Shown piece by piece: positions 45,446 to 54,379 of a DNA stretch of 64,000 nucleotides. Position numbers and translations under genes: made by a program. This stretch comes from Bacillota bacterium (GTDB taxonomy: Bacteria > Bacillota > Bacilli > Bacillales > Cytobacillaceae). Below the pieces are notes generated by a model, which saw only the letters and a program-made list of their open reading frames with translations, had not been told where the DNA came from and searched no databases. Every line of letters begins with the position of its first letter. Position 1 is the first letter of the stretch. The stretch is from NCBI GenBank assembly GCA_030705955.1, contig JAUZPL010000005.1, forward strand, positions 35,985-99,984, given 5' to 3'.

Positions 45446-45688
45446 CTAAAATTGGTTTGCAATTGGTGCGGATGGGTTCGCAATTTGATCCTGATCACTT
45501 ATATCAACATCAGTATACCCGTTTGTTGATATTTGACCTGTGGGAGAAAAGTCGCCTAATGCCATATTCGTTCCAATCCACTTTGTATTTGCTGTATGGC
45601 TGTTATGGAGGGTAGGACCTAATGACATATTTGCATTATTATTTAAGGAATTTGTTTTAACATTAAAAATATTTATTTGAAATGGCAT
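45446..45688 (-). CDS. GerPA/GerPF family spore germination protein, paralogue 2
   Basis: 80 residues. INIFNVKTNSLNNNANMSLG, LHNSHTANTKWIG and DVDISDQDQIANPSAP align with the next gene without gaps. ATG 45688 is chosen because it makes both paralogues start M-x-x-x-INIF and have equal length. GerP proteins help germinants pass the spore coat. Confidence 0.82.
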   Translation of the reverse strand: MPFQINIFNVKTNSLNNNANMSLGPTLHNSHTANTKWIGTNMALGDFSPTGQISTNGYTDVDISDQDQIANPSAPIANQF

Positions 45689-45705
45689 AATGTTTTTCAA
45701 TCCCT

Positions 45706-45948
45706 TTACATTTGATTTGAAAGGACATTTGCAGGATTTGCAATATCGCCCATATCATTTACATCTGGGTCAATAAAAACATTTTCCATTACAGCGTTAG
45801 GGGGGGCAAAATCGCCGTAGGATGCATTTTGGCCCTGTGACTTAGAATTTGCTGTGTGGGCATTGTGAAGGGCTTCCCCGATATTTACAGAACCATTTGT
45901 CGAGACATTGTTAATTTTTAGGGAAAAAATATTAATAACAGTCTGCAT
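45706..45948 (-). CDS. GerPA/GerPF family spore germination protein, paralogue 1
   Basis: 80 residues. INIFSLKINNVSTNGSVNIG, ALHNAHTANSKSQG and IDPDVNDMGDIANPANV; the IDPDVND block is the hallmark of GerPA/GerPF. First gene of the cluster. GAGGGAAGTGAGG upstream of ATG. Confidence 0.85.
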   Translation of the reverse strand: MQTVINIFSLKINNVSTNGSVNIGEALHNAHTANSKSQGQNASYGDFAPPNAVMENVFIDPDVNDMGDIANPANVLSNQM

Positions 45949-46008
45949 CCTCTCACTTCCCTCATCTTAAATTCCTTTTACCCTTTATATCAATTCTTGT
46001 TCTAACTC

Positions 46009-46036
46009 ATTCTATGCAGATAAATGCCTATTCGTT
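46009..46036 (-). promoter_or_regulatory. Candidate sigma-K promoter of the GerP/Hsp20 cluster
   Basis: On the minus strand AACG (46036-46033), 16 nt, then CATAGAAT (46016-46009), close to the mother-cell sigma-K pattern AC / CATA-N3-T. About 60 nt before the first gene. Both elements are short. Confidence 0.4.
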
Positions 46037-46070
46037 ATTAAAACTTGGAATATCAGAACGGATAAAAAGA

Positions 46071-46093
46071 AAGGCCTGATTATATCAGGCCTT
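46071..46093 (-). terminator. Terminator of the MATE exporter gene
   Basis: AAGGCCTGAT / ATCAGGCCTT (46071-46080 / 46084-46093). On the minus strand followed by TTTCTTTTTATC. Overlaps the stop codon. Confidence 0.85.
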
Positions 46094-47446
46094 CATCTTT
46101 ACATATAAATTTCTTTTTTGAATCCAGAAAAGTCTGCTTAATAAAAGAAAAGCCCCAACTGCGAGTCCAGTGATTAAGCCAATCCAGTAACCAAAAGCAC
46201 CTAAAGAGGTATAGATTGCCATTAAATACCCGACAGGAAGGCCAATGACCCAGTAGGAAATCAAAGTCATGATAAAAGTAACATTCACATCTTTATATCC
46301 CCTTAATGATCCCTGAACTGGCGCTTGTATAGCATCGGAGAACTGGAAAAATAAAGCATATAACAGAAAATGTGATGTTATTCTTAGTACAATCGGGTCA
46401 TTCGTATAAAGTGCAGCGATGTTGGTACGAAAGAAAAGGAGGATAGCCCCGCAAAAAACTGCGAGTAAAACAGCAAGTCCAATACCAATTAAACTGTATT
46501 CCTTTGCGTCGGTAAGTCTATTCGCACCGACTTCATACCCTACTAAAATAGTTAAAGCCATGGAGATGCTTAATGGCAGCATATAAAGAATAGATGAAAA
46601 ATTTAATGCTGATTGATGGCTTGCGATGATATTTGTACTAAAATTACTCATTAATAGTGTAACTGCAGCAAAAATACTTGTTTCAAAAAATATTGAAAAT
46701 CCAATTGGAACACCAATTTTTAGAATTTCTCTCCATTTTGAAAAAGAAAGTCTATAGGTATGTTTGAAGATTGAAAAATGTGAAAATGGCTTTTTTGTAT
46801 GAATAATATAAATGGTAAAAAGGCTGATAATCCAATATGTAATGGCAGTCGCGTATCCAGAGCCAACTCCACCAAGTTCAGGGAACCCGAATTTACCATA
46901 AATAAAGAAATAATTAAATAAAATGTTTACTGGTAATGAAGAAAGAGTAATGATCATGGTTACCCGGGTTTTTCCAAGTGCATCAATAAATGATCTTAAA
47001 ACATTATAAGCAAATAAAGGAACCATTCCTATACTAAGGGCAACAAGGTAATCATGGCTAACTTTTTGAACATGTACTTCAAGTTTCATTCCATTAAGGA
47101 TGGGGTTTAAAATGAATCCGCCAATAAGGGTGACTATTATGGCAATAACGATTGCAAGATAAAGACCTTGAATTACAGAAAAAGCGACTTTTTCATTTTT
47201 TTTCGCACCAACTAAATGGGAAACAATAGGCGTGATCGCAAGTAAAATCCCATTTATACCTGTGAAAACGGGAACCCAGAGTGATGAACCAATCGCAACA
47301 CCTGCTAAATCAGATGGACTGTAATGTCCAGACATGGTCGTATCAAAAAATCCCATTGCCATTAGGCTTATCTGTGTAATTAAAATTGGGATTAGGATAG
47401 ATAGCAGACTTATAAGCTTTTCTTTTTTTGAATATGTTTGAATCAT
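46085..47446 (-). CDS. MATE family efflux transporter
   Basis: 453 residues, 12 predicted membrane helices in two six-helix halves. [21 protein letters not shown] and [27 protein letters not shown] are the signature regions of NorM-type MATE antiporters that export cationic drugs using Na+ or H+. ATG at 47446 with GGGGT upstream; the frame extends five codons to a TTG. Confidence 0.93.
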   Translation of the reverse strand: MIQTYSKKEKLISLLSILIPILITQISLMAMGFFDTTMSGHYSPSDLAGVAIGSSLWVPVFTGINGILLAITPIVSHLVGAKKNEKVAFSVIQGLYLAIVIAIIVTLIGGFILNPILNGMKLEVHVQKVSHDYLVALSIGMVPLFAYNVLRSFIDALGKTRVTMIITLSSLPVNILFNYFFIYGKFGFPELGGVGSGYATAITYWIISLFTIYIIHTKKPFSHFSIFKHTYRLSFSKWREILKIGVPIGFSIFFETSIFAAVTLLMSNFSTNIIASHQSALNFSSILYMLPLSISMALTILVGYEVGANRLTDAKEYSLIGIGLAVLLAVFCGAILLFFRTNIAALYTNDPIVLRITSHFLLYALFFQFSDAIQAPVQGSLRGYKDVNVTFIMTLISYWVIGLPVGYLMAIYTSLGAFGYWIGLITGLAVGAFLLLSRLFWIQKRNLYVKMKA

Positions 47447-47613
47447 TTCGAAATACCCCAATTTCTATTTAGTAAAAAAAAATTATATCATATTGTCTAA
47501 CCTAAAGTGTAAAAAATGTAATCTTACCTAAAATTAATATTGAAGGCTTTTGTATCAATATAGCACTTTTTGGGATAATAAATGGTAAATAAAACGGAAA
47601 GGAGCAATGAAAA

Positions 47614-47772
47614 TTGAGTTTTAATCTCAACCGAATAAATCCAAATCAAACTCAAGTTATTTTTCATGATGGGCGCTTTGAGACTTTGACAAACGAGGAA
47701 CTAGATGAATTTTTGCTCCAAATGGGTATTGGTGATTTGAATGGGTCACTTGAACAAGATATGACAGAATAA
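47614..47772 (+). CDS. Small acidic hypothetical protein
   Basis: 52 residues starting with TTG 47614, AAAGGAG 9 nt upstream; MSFNLNRINPNQTQVIFHDG then a helix NEELDEFLLQMGIGDLNG. Composition is clearly coding-like. Divergent from the MATE gene. Family not recognised. Confidence 0.62.
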   Translation: MSFNLNRINPNQTQVIFHDGRFETLTNEELDEFLLQMGIGDLNGSLEQDMTE

Positions 47773-47837
47773 AGAATAAAGAGAACTCGCCGGTTGGTGA
47801 TCCCCTTAGGGCGGTTTATGTAGCGTAGTAGTAGCAA

Positions 47838-47870
47838 AACAGGCTAAATCGATATGCGATTTAGCCTGTT
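47838..47870. terminator. Bidirectional terminator
   Basis: 14-bp perfect stem (47838-47851 / 47857-47870) between the small gene and the acetyltransferase gene. Confidence 0.82.
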
Positions 47871-47896
47871 CTATTTACTCATATAGTAAGAATTTC

Positions 47897-48457
47897 CTAC
47901 GCTTCCAACAACTTTGAAGGATCTTCCTGGAGGATTCCATTTCGCATCGTATATAAGGTGTATTGGTCTTTTGAAATTTCATATAAATCATAAACATCTG
48001 CTTTGGCATTTAAGGCTTCATAAAGAACTTTCCGTGTTTCATTTGCTTTCACAACATATGGAAGTTTTCCAGCAGCTTTTATGGAACGAATATTAACTTT
48101 TCTAATTCTCATAAATATGGTTTCGATGCCTGCCTCATAAAAAAGTTCCTGAAAAAAAAGCTCCTTAGCTAAGTTGTTATAACCTTTTCCATGATAAGGC
48201 TTCCCTAGCCAGGTTCCTAAAAAGCCAGCATTATTTTCAATATCATATAAATTAATGGTCCCTATTGGAGCGTCCCATTCATCTAGAATAGTCCGTGAAA
48301 TTAATTCACCACGCTCTTCTGCCTCAATCGTTTGTTTTGTAATAAATAAATATTCTTCACAAGAGTTTGTTTTTTGACGCACAAAAGGGAAGACATCAGG
48401 GTGCGACATTAGTTCGAATAAAGCGTAGCTTTCATGAAGATCACGTTTCTTCAGCAT
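47897..48457 (-). CDS. GNAT family N-acetyltransferase (RimJ/RimL type)
   Basis: 186 residues. The acetyl-CoA loop lies in GTWLGKPYHGKGYNNLAKEL, followed by the RKVNIRSIKAAGKLPY helix of the Acetyltransf_3 group. The C-terminal 40 residues are an extension beyond the core. GGAGGG precedes ATG 48457. Substrate unknown. Confidence 0.87.
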   Translation of the reverse strand: MLKKRDLHESYALFELMSHPDVFPFVRQKTNSCEEYLFITKQTIEAEERGELISRTILDEWDAPIGTINLYDIENNAGFLGTWLGKPYHGKGYNNLAKELFFQELFYEAGIETIFMRIRKVNIRSIKAAGKLPYVVKANETRKVLYEALNAKADVYDLYEISKDQYTLYTMRNGILQEDPSKLLEA

Positions 48458-48505
48458 GAATATCCCTCCGATTTAGGGCATTCCAACTCCATGTCAAAGA
48501 AGCGG

Positions 48506-48661
48506 CCCACCCTCGAAATTTTTTGGCTAATAGGAAAAAATAAAGATAAAGATTAAAATGTTCCTATTATGCATATAAAAACTAGCTAAAAAATTTCGGG
48601 GTGGGAATCGAACCCACTAGAACCAGCTAATCTGGTGGCGCACCATTTGCCTTCCCTATAT
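48506..48661. repeat. Structured intergenic element: 23-bp inverted repeat plus tRNA-like hairpins
   Basis: 48506-48529 and 48583-48605 are near-perfect inverted repeats (22 of 24, one substitution and one indel) 53 nt apart. Next to it, on the minus strand, lie GTGGG-TTCGATT-CCCAC (exact T-arm geometry, 48617-48601), ACCAG-ATTAG-CTGGT (48636-48622) and GGTG-CGC-CACC. There is no matching acceptor stem or proper anticodon loop, so this is not a functional tRNA as it stands. The rest of the 342-base gap (48458-48799) shows nothing else. Confidence 0.55.
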
Positions 48662-48799
48662 CATTTTTTTGTTAATAAATCGTTGAAGTCCCCCTGTGAA
48701 AGCCATTTTTTCGATAGTTCACTTAGAGTATCATACAAGAAATGTTGAAAAAAAGATATATATTTCTTGTATGAAGTTTTTGACAAATTTCTACAGTTT

Positions 48800-49924
48800 C
48801 TAGCATTCAGAGTAGACAATTTCACCGTCAATCATAGTCCACTTTGGCTTTGCCACATATGCAAAGGGATGGTGAGTCCATAAAACAAGGTCTGCGTCTT
48901 TACCTGGCTCAATACTACCCAGTCTATCATCAATTTTTAAATTTCTAGCCGGAAGAATGGTAATACCTTCAAGGGCTTTTTGTTCAGGCAATCCTTCTCT
49001 AACGGCGATGCCAGCACAAATATTTAGATACTGTATAGGTGTATAGGGATGATCAGTAGTTATAGAAACTTCAATTCCATGTTTAGAGAGCTCCTGATAC
49101 GTTTTCCATGTTTTGTTTTTTAATTCAACCTTGGAACGTCTTGTCAACGTTGGCCCAACTGATACCTTTAAATCAAGGCCTGCCAATTCATTTGCAACTA
49201 AATGGCCTTCTGTACAATGTTCAATTCTTAAGTCAAGGCTAAATTCATCTGCAAATCGAACAGCCGTAATAATATCATCTGCTCTGTGTGCATGGATTCT
49301 TACTGGAATTTCTCTCTTTAGGGCCCTTACGAGGGGGGCTATTCTTAAATCGTCAGGATTATCTGTATGGATTGCTTGATAAAATGCCTCACGCAGCATG
49401 CCCATGATTCCCATTCTAGTAATAGAATCGTTATTCCCGTGACTGTGAATTCTTTTTGGATTTTCACCTAAAGCAATTTTCAGCCCCGATGTTTCCTTTA
49501 CAATCATTTTTTTTATATTCCTACCAGCCGTCTTAATAACAGAAGTAGTACCACCAATCACATTGGCACTTCCAGGCATGATGTTAACGGTAGTGATTCC
49601 ACTTTTAAGAGCATCATTAAATGCAGGATCAAGAGGATATGCCCCATCAATTGCTCTAATATGTGGTGTAAGTGCTTCCGCAGTTTCATTTGCATCATTC
49701 CCTGCCCATCCTGTACCTTCATCATAGAGACCTAAATGGGTGTGAACGTCGATAATTCCTGGTAAAAGGAAAAGACCTTTGCAATCTACAATTTGGCCGT
49801 CTTCTTCAGTAAGCCCTTTGCCTATTTTAATAATTTTCCCTTTTTCAATTAAAACATCACCACCCTGAATCGGTTCAGAGGTTATAGGATAAACAATCGC
49901 ATTTTTTAATAATATTTTTGTCAT
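48800..49924 (-). CDS. Amidohydrolase (imidazolonepropionase-like)
   Basis: 374 residues, TIM-barrel metal hydrolase. LPGIIDVHTHLGLYDEG gives the HxH ligands, IHAHRADD and IEHCTEGHL the later histidines, TTDHPYTP the catalytic Asp, and LGSIEPGKDADLVLW the C-terminal sandwich motif. Substrate unknown; cyclic amides or dipeptides are typical. ATG 49924 is preceded by GAAAGG. Confidence 0.9.
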   Translation of the reverse strand: MTKILLKNAIVYPITSEPIQGGDVLIEKGKIIKIGKGLTEEDGQIVDCKGLFLLPGIIDVHTHLGLYDEGTGWAGNDANETAEALTPHIRAIDGAYPLDPAFNDALKSGITTVNIMPGSANVIGGTTSVIKTAGRNIKKMIVKETSGLKIALGENPKRIHSHGNNDSITRMGIMGMLREAFYQAIHTDNPDDLRIAPLVRALKREIPVRIHAHRADDIITAVRFADEFSLDLRIEHCTEGHLVANELAGLDLKVSVGPTLTRRSKVELKNKTWKTYQELSKHGIEVSITTDHPYTPIQYLNICAGIAVREGLPEQKALEGITILPARNLKIDDRLGSIEPGKDADLVLWTHHPFAYVAKPKWTMIDGEIVYSEC

Positions 49925-50079
49925 TATGAAAACCTTTCTCGTTACAATATGTTTTTTTTTATTTTAACAAAAAATGATAATAAATATAAAATGAAATGAA
50001 GGGTAAATACATGAAACCTTTTAAAAAGATTAGCGTAAATAGATAGTAGGAGATTATTTAAAAACCTGGGGGAATTTTA

Positions 50080-50403
50080 ATGGTAAAAAATGATGAAAAG
50101 CTATTTGCTGCAGCCATTTATGGAATTAGTATCTTTTTTCCTGTTCTAGGGCCACTGGTTATTTGGTTATTAAAGAGGAATGACTCCACATTTATAGATT
50201 ATCACGGGAAAGAGTATTTTAATTTTTTGATATCCTATTTTATCTATACCTTTATTAGTGGCATATTAACGATTGTTGTAATTGGGATGTTCCTTTTATG
50301 GATAGTGGGGATTATGGCATTTGTATTTACAATTGTAGCAGCAATAAAAGCATATGAAGGAGAAGAATATCGTATCCCTTGGATTTTTAGGTTAATTAAA
50401 TAA
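50080..50403 (+). CDS. DUF4870 membrane protein
   Basis: 107 residues with three hydrophobic helices. The AAIYGISIFFPVLGPLVIWL start, YHGKEYFNFLIS and the AIKAYEGEEYRIP end are the DUF4870 pattern. Function unknown. A long terminator follows, so it is separate from the next genes. Confidence 0.87.
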   Translation: MVKNDEKLFAAAIYGISIFFPVLGPLVIWLLKRNDSTFIDYHGKEYFNFLISYFIYTFISGILTIVVIGMFLLWIVGIMAFVFTIVAAIKAYEGEEYRIPWIFRLIK

Positions 50404-50451
50404 CGTTCAAAAACTCGATAAACATTTTTTATCGAGTTTTTGAACGTTTTT
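50402..50451 (+). terminator. Terminator of the DUF4870 gene
   Basis: 21-bp perfect stem (50402-50422 / 50428-50448), then T-run. Confidence 0.9.
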
Positions 50452-50493
50452 GTTTCTAATTCGTCTTATGTATGTAAAAAGGGGGAATTGATC

Positions 50494-50685
50494 ATGATTA
50501 CCATTAATTGGGGCTTGCTAGCTCCTATTATTATTATTCAACTTATTTTATTAGTAGTAGCCCTTATAGACCTGGTCAAAATTGAAAAAACAAATGGCCC
50601 AAAATGGCTGTGGGCCATCATCATTATTGTAGTGAATATTATAGGCCCTGTCCTTTATTTTGTGATTGGAAGGAGAAATCATTAA
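50494..50685 (+). CDS. Small membrane protein with PLDc_N domain (YxlE-like)
   Basis: 63 residues with two membrane helices, IIIIQLILLVVALIDLVKI and a second ending NIIGPVLYFVIGRR, the PLDc_N pattern. ATG 50494 behind GGGGG. It directly precedes ABC exporter genes, as YxlE precedes YxlF-YxlG in B. subtilis. Confidence 0.85.
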   Translation: MITINWGLLAPIIIIQLILLVVALIDLVKIEKTNGPKWLWAIIIIVVNIIGPVLYFVIGRRNH

Positions 50686-51594
50686 ATGTCTTTAATCGAA
50701 ATAAAGGGGTTAAAGAAAAGCTTCCAAGGCCGAGAAGTGATTAAAGGCTTAAATTTTAGTCTTGAAAAAGGGAAATGTACTGCTTTAATTGGGCCAAATG
50801 GTGCAGGAAAAACTACAACTCTTAGAATGCTTTCAGGGTTAATGAATTCAACCGAAGGAACTATTGTATTTGAAGGAACTAAAAAAGGGGATGATATCAG
50901 GAAATTCATTGGATATCTCCCCCAATTTCCTGTTTTTTATGATTGGATGAGTGGCATAGAATTTTTAGAATATGTAGGAAAGTTGTCAGGTTTATCAAAA
51001 AAAGTAGCCTGTGAAAGGGCATTACACCTTCTTCAAGTTGTAGGAATTATAGATGCGAAAAAAAAGCGTATTGGGAAATATTCAGGTGGAATGAAACAAC
51101 GGCTCGGGATTGCACAGGCTCTCATTCATCGACCACAACTGCTCATGCTTGATGAACCAGTTTCTGCTCTAGATCCTTTTGGAAGAAGAGAAATACTTGA
51201 GCTTCTTGAAAAGTTAAAAAAAGAAACAACCATTCTTTTTTCAACTCATATTTTAAATGATGCAGAGGAAATTTGTAATCAAATTCTATTTTTGCATAAT
51301 GGTCAATTGGTTGAATCTGGGTCAATGGAAGAGTTGCGTGAACGCTATCAGCAATCAAGAATTGATATTATTTTTCAAAATAATGAAGAAAACTATAAAG
51401 ATGTGCTAAAAGGATTAACTGAAGTTGAATCGATTACGTCAGAGGGCAAACAACTTAGAATATATGTAAATGATATTGAACTAGCGCGAAGAGAAATTCT
51501 TCGTGAATCAATGGAAAGAAACTGGCCCTTAGTTAAATTTGAAGTTAGCGGTATGACACTAGAAGATGTATTCATGAAGGTGGTGGGGAAATGA
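50686..51594 (+). CDS. ABC transporter ATP-binding protein (YxlF-like)
   Basis: 302 residues. Walker A LIGPNGAGKTTTLRML, Q-loop YLPQFP, signature YSGGMKQRLGIAQAL, Walker B LLMLDEPVSALDP and the H-loop STHIL. C-terminal domain about 215-300 is of the exporter (NodI/CcmA) kind. Works with the downstream permease; overlaps it by 4 nt. Substrate unknown. Confidence 0.93.
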   Translation: MSLIEIKGLKKSFQGREVIKGLNFSLEKGKCTALIGPNGAGKTTTLRMLSGLMNSTEGTIVFEGTKKGDDIRKFIGYLPQFPVFYDWMSGIEFLEYVGKLSGLSKKVACERALHLLQVVGIIDAKKKRIGKYSGGMKQRLGIAQALIHRPQLLMLDEPVSALDPFGRREILELLEKLKKETTILFSTHILNDAEEICNQILFLHNGQLVESGSMEELRERYQQSRIDIIFQNNEENYKDVLKGLTEVESITSEGKQLRIYVNDIELARREILRESMERNWPLVKFEVSGMTLEDVFMKVVGK

Positions 51595-52373
51595 GTCAAT
51601 GGCTGACACTTTTTCAAAAAGAGCTTTTAGAAATGTGGAGGAATTTTAAATGGATTTGGGTTCCCATTACATTTATTCTTCTTGGTGTTCAGGAGCCGTT
51701 ATCAAGCCATTTTATGCCGCAAATTATTAACTCATTAGGTGGGCTCCCAGATGGGGCAGTTATCAAAATTCCCCCTCCAAGTGCACAAGAAGTGCTAATA
51801 AAAGGCTTGAGCCAATATACATCAATAGGTGTGTTAATCATCGTCTTAACCACGATGGGCCTGCTTTCAGGTGAGAGAAAGAGCGGTGTTGCCGCAATGA
51901 TTCTTGTTAAGCCAGTTTCATACGAATCATATGTTACCTCTAAATGGGTAGGAGCCATGCTATTAATGTGGGGCTCATTCTTAATCGGTTATCTTGCAAC
52001 ATGGTACTATACCGGCATCTTGTTTAAATGGGTTCCTATATCAGATTTCTTTGCATCCTACTTTTATTATGGACTTTGGCTTACGTTAGCCCTAACGGTT
52101 ACAATATCCCTTAGTGCCATGTTCTTAACTTCAGGAATGGCGGGCTTTTTATCATTAGCAATAGTAATTTTGATGAATGTCGTTACAAGCTCGTTATCCA
52201 ATTGGATGGAATGGAGCCCAGCACAAATAACTACTTATGCAAACAAACTGCTTTTAACAGGAAAGATTCCTGATTCTTTATTCCCATCTTCCCTTTTGGC
52301 TCTAGTTTGCACCATTATTTTCCTTCTAGTAGGTATCTTTGTCTTTAAGAGAAAAGAATTAGCATCCTCATAA
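51591..52373 (+). CDS. ABC transporter permease (YxlG-like)
   Basis: 260 residues, six membrane helices, ABC-2 type. Begins with the amphipathic LFQKELLEMWRNFKWIW helix and has GERKSGVAAMILVKPVSYESYV after helix 2. Third gene of the yxlEFG-like set. Confidence 0.9.
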   Translation: MSQWLTLFQKELLEMWRNFKWIWVPITFILLGVQEPLSSHFMPQIINSLGGLPDGAVIKIPPPSAQEVLIKGLSQYTSIGVLIIVLTTMGLLSGERKSGVAAMILVKPVSYESYVTSKWVGAMLLMWGSFLIGYLATWYYTGILFKWVPISDFFASYFYYGLWLTLALTVTISLSAMFLTSGMAGFLSLAIVILMNVVTSSLSNWMEWSPAQITTYANKLLLTGKIPDSLFPSSLLALVCTIIFLLVGIFVFKRKELASS

Positions 52374-52383
52374 CGATATCATT

Positions 52384-52410
52384 GCCTTTCCATGTGAAAG
52401 GCTTTTTATT
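52384..52410 (+). terminator. Terminator of the ABC exporter operon
   Basis: GCCTTTC / GAAAGGC (52384-52390 / 52396-52402) and TTTTT. Confidence 0.82.
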
Positions 52411-52471
52411 TTAAAAATGGAAGGAAATAGTGCATAATTTTATTATCCTACATAAAGAGAGGAAGATAATT

Positions 52472-53332
52472 GTGCTGAATTCTGTTGGCTTAGTATTAGA
52501 AGGGGGAGGAATGCGAGGGGTTTATACTGCTGGGGTCCTTGAGTATTTTTTAGAGCACGATCTTTTTTTTCCTTATGTAATTGGAGTTTCAGCTGGTGCT
52601 TGTAATGCAGCTTCGTATCTGTCCAAGCAAAAAGGGAGAAATAAAACGGTTACGATTGATTATGCCTCAGACCCTCGATATCTTTCGTTTAGAAATTATT
52701 TTAAAAATAAACAATTTTTTGGAATGGATTTTATTTTTGACGAAATCCCAAACCAGCATGTTCCGTATCATTATGATGTGTTCTATAAGAGTCCTTCTGA
52801 ATTTGTAGTGGGAACGACTGACTGTTTAACAGGAGAGCCTGTTTACTACAAGAAACAGGATTATAAGAAGGATTTTTTAACAGTATTAAGGGCTTCAAGC
52901 TCACTGCCTTTTGTGGCACCTGAAATTGAGTACCAAGGCAAAATTTTACTTGATGGTGGGATAAGTGACCCCATTCCAATTAAAAAAGCTCAAATTGACG
53001 GATTCACAAAAAATATCATCGTTTTAACAAGGAATGAAGGATATTACAAAAAACCATCAAAGTTTCATTTTCTAGTACAGAAAAAATATCCTAAATACCC
53101 AGGTTTACAAAAGGCACTCAAAAATCGATATCAAATTTATAACAATACCCTTCATTATATTGAAAATGAAGAAAAAAAGGGTAATATCTTTATTATTCGC
53201 CCAACAACCCCATTAAAAGTGGGTAGAATGGAACGAAACTCTTCAAAATTAGAAGAACTTTATCTTCAAGGATACCAGGATGCAAAACGATCGATTGAAA
53301 GATTAAAGCAATGGGTTAATACGACGGAATAA
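52472..53332 (+). CDS. Patatin-like phospholipase (RssA/YjjU type)
   Basis: 286 residues. Oxyanion GGGMRG, nucleophile elbow GVSAG and the catalytic Asp in LDGGISDPIP form the Ser-Asp dyad. The C-terminal third is basic and helical. GTG 52472 behind GAGAGGAAG. Lipid substrate unknown. Confidence 0.93.
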   Translation: MLNSVGLVLEGGGMRGVYTAGVLEYFLEHDLFFPYVIGVSAGACNAASYLSKQKGRNKTVTIDYASDPRYLSFRNYFKNKQFFGMDFIFDEIPNQHVPYHYDVFYKSPSEFVVGTTDCLTGEPVYYKKQDYKKDFLTVLRASSSLPFVAPEIEYQGKILLDGGISDPIPIKKAQIDGFTKNIIVLTRNEGYYKKPSKFHFLVQKKYPKYPGLQKALKNRYQIYNNTLHYIENEEKKGNIFIIRPTTPLKVGRMERNSSKLEELYLQGYQDAKRSIERLKQWVNTTE

Positions 53333-53360
53333 AAGAGTTAGGTGAGTGGCTCTTTTTTTT
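53331..53360 (+). terminator. Terminator of the patatin-like gene
   Basis: AAAAGAGTTA / TGGCTCTTTT stem (two G-U pairs; 53331-53340 / 53347-53356), long T-run. Confidence 0.75.
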
Positions 53361-53438
53361 CTGTCAAATCTTCTATCATTTTTTAAACCTTTAATTAATA
53401 GAATGAATTAAGAGGAATTTGATAAGGAGATTATTGAA

Positions 53439-54224
53439 ATGAAAATATATGACTATTACCGGGATACGGCTAAAGCAAGATTAAACGGCAGTATTGCTGC
53501 ACTAGTTCCTGCTATCATAATTGTTAGTGGTAATCTTTCATTCTTTCAAAACAATGAAATCATGTTAGGTACCATCCCATTTCTTGTTTATAGTCTTTTA
53601 AGCTTTCAAATCTATTTGTTTCGACATAATCAAGCCATTTTGATAGGAAAAAATATGAGTCTATCACATCGTCGTGTTCAAACACTATTTGATGCAAAAC
53701 ATCTATTAGTCGTTTATTTAAATGTACTTTCCCCAAAAGTGATGCTTTTTTTTACGGATGGTCATTTAGCAGGAGAAATTAAAAAGTCTAAAAATCGAGT
53801 TAGGTTTTTAAAACTAGAACGATGTTTTACACTCACAAATTCACAAAAAAAGGTTATAGCTACTTTTAAGATTGAAGGGAGAAAGAAAGTTAAAATACAG
53901 GTTTTCTCTGAAGAAAACAAATACCTAGGGTGTCTTGAAAGGCAAAAGAAACTAATTTTACAAAAAGACAGGAAAGAATTATTAGATTCAACAGGAAGGT
54001 ATGTGGGTACCATTCAAGGCTCGTCCTTTTATATGGATGAACAAATATATAATAAAGAGGACAAGAGAGTGGGACGTCTTCGAAGAGGTTGGATGCCATT
54101 GGAATGGGAGAGTTTATTTCCAGAGCCTAATACACCTGTCCTTTCTTTTTCGGAGGGGCTTAATGAAGAGGACAAGCTTGTAGGGTTGTCATTATTAATA
54201 AATGAATATTTTATTGAAAGGTAG
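53439..54224 (+). CDS. Hypothetical membrane-anchored protein
   Basis: 261 residues. Two hydrophobic helices near the N-terminus (about 17-33 and 42-60), then a basic beta-rich cytoplasmic domain with repeated short strands (IKVQVF-like, YLGCLERQKKLI, YVGTIQGSSFYMD). This looks like a tubby/LURP-one-type beta barrel but I am not certain. No operon partner. Confidence 0.7.
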   Translation: MKIYDYYRDTAKARLNGSIAALVPAIIIVSGNLSFFQNNEIMLGTIPFLVYSLLSFQIYLFRHNQAILIGKNMSLSHRRVQTLFDAKHLLVVYLNVLSPKVMLFFTDGHLAGEIKKSKNRVRFLKLERCFTLTNSQKKVIATFKIEGRKKVKIQVFSEENKYLGCLERQKKLILQKDRKELLDSTGRYVGTIQGSSFYMDEQIYNKEDKRVGRLRRGWMPLEWESLFPEPNTPVLSFSEGLNEEDKLVGLSLLINEYFIER

Positions 54225-54379
54225 AAAATGGGAACCTATCCCAATGCTGGCTCTTGGTCTTTAGGTTTAACAAAAAGAATTTATTTTCAACCTTATAAAT
54301 TTTTGCTACGTATTTCACATACCTTTAAATATTTGCTAGAATACTAAATAAATGACTTTTTTCATCGGGGGTTTTTGCA

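Noticed and set aside
47775..47837. Relatively G+C-rich stretch after the 52-residue gene, possible small RNA
   Set aside because: Only weak, mutually exclusive stems and no promoter; the following perfect hairpin is explained as a terminator.
48502..48513. T-box-like sequence AGGGTGGGCCGC on the minus strand before the acetyltransferase gene
   Set aside because: One base short of the T-box core, not followed by a terminator stem, and the gene is not an aminoacylation or amino-acid gene.
48583..48661. A tRNA gene on the minus strand, suggested by the T-arm GTGGG-TTCGATT-CCCAC
   Set aside because: No 5' acceptor strand complements CCCGAAA within tRNA distance, and the middle hairpin has a 5-nt loop without T33. 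Reported as a tRNA-like element instead.
54228..54347. 39-codon ORF starting MGTYPNAGSWSLG between the hypothetical membrane gene and dapF
   Set aside because: Weak ribosome binding site, composition not coding-like, overlaps the likely dapF promoter region.
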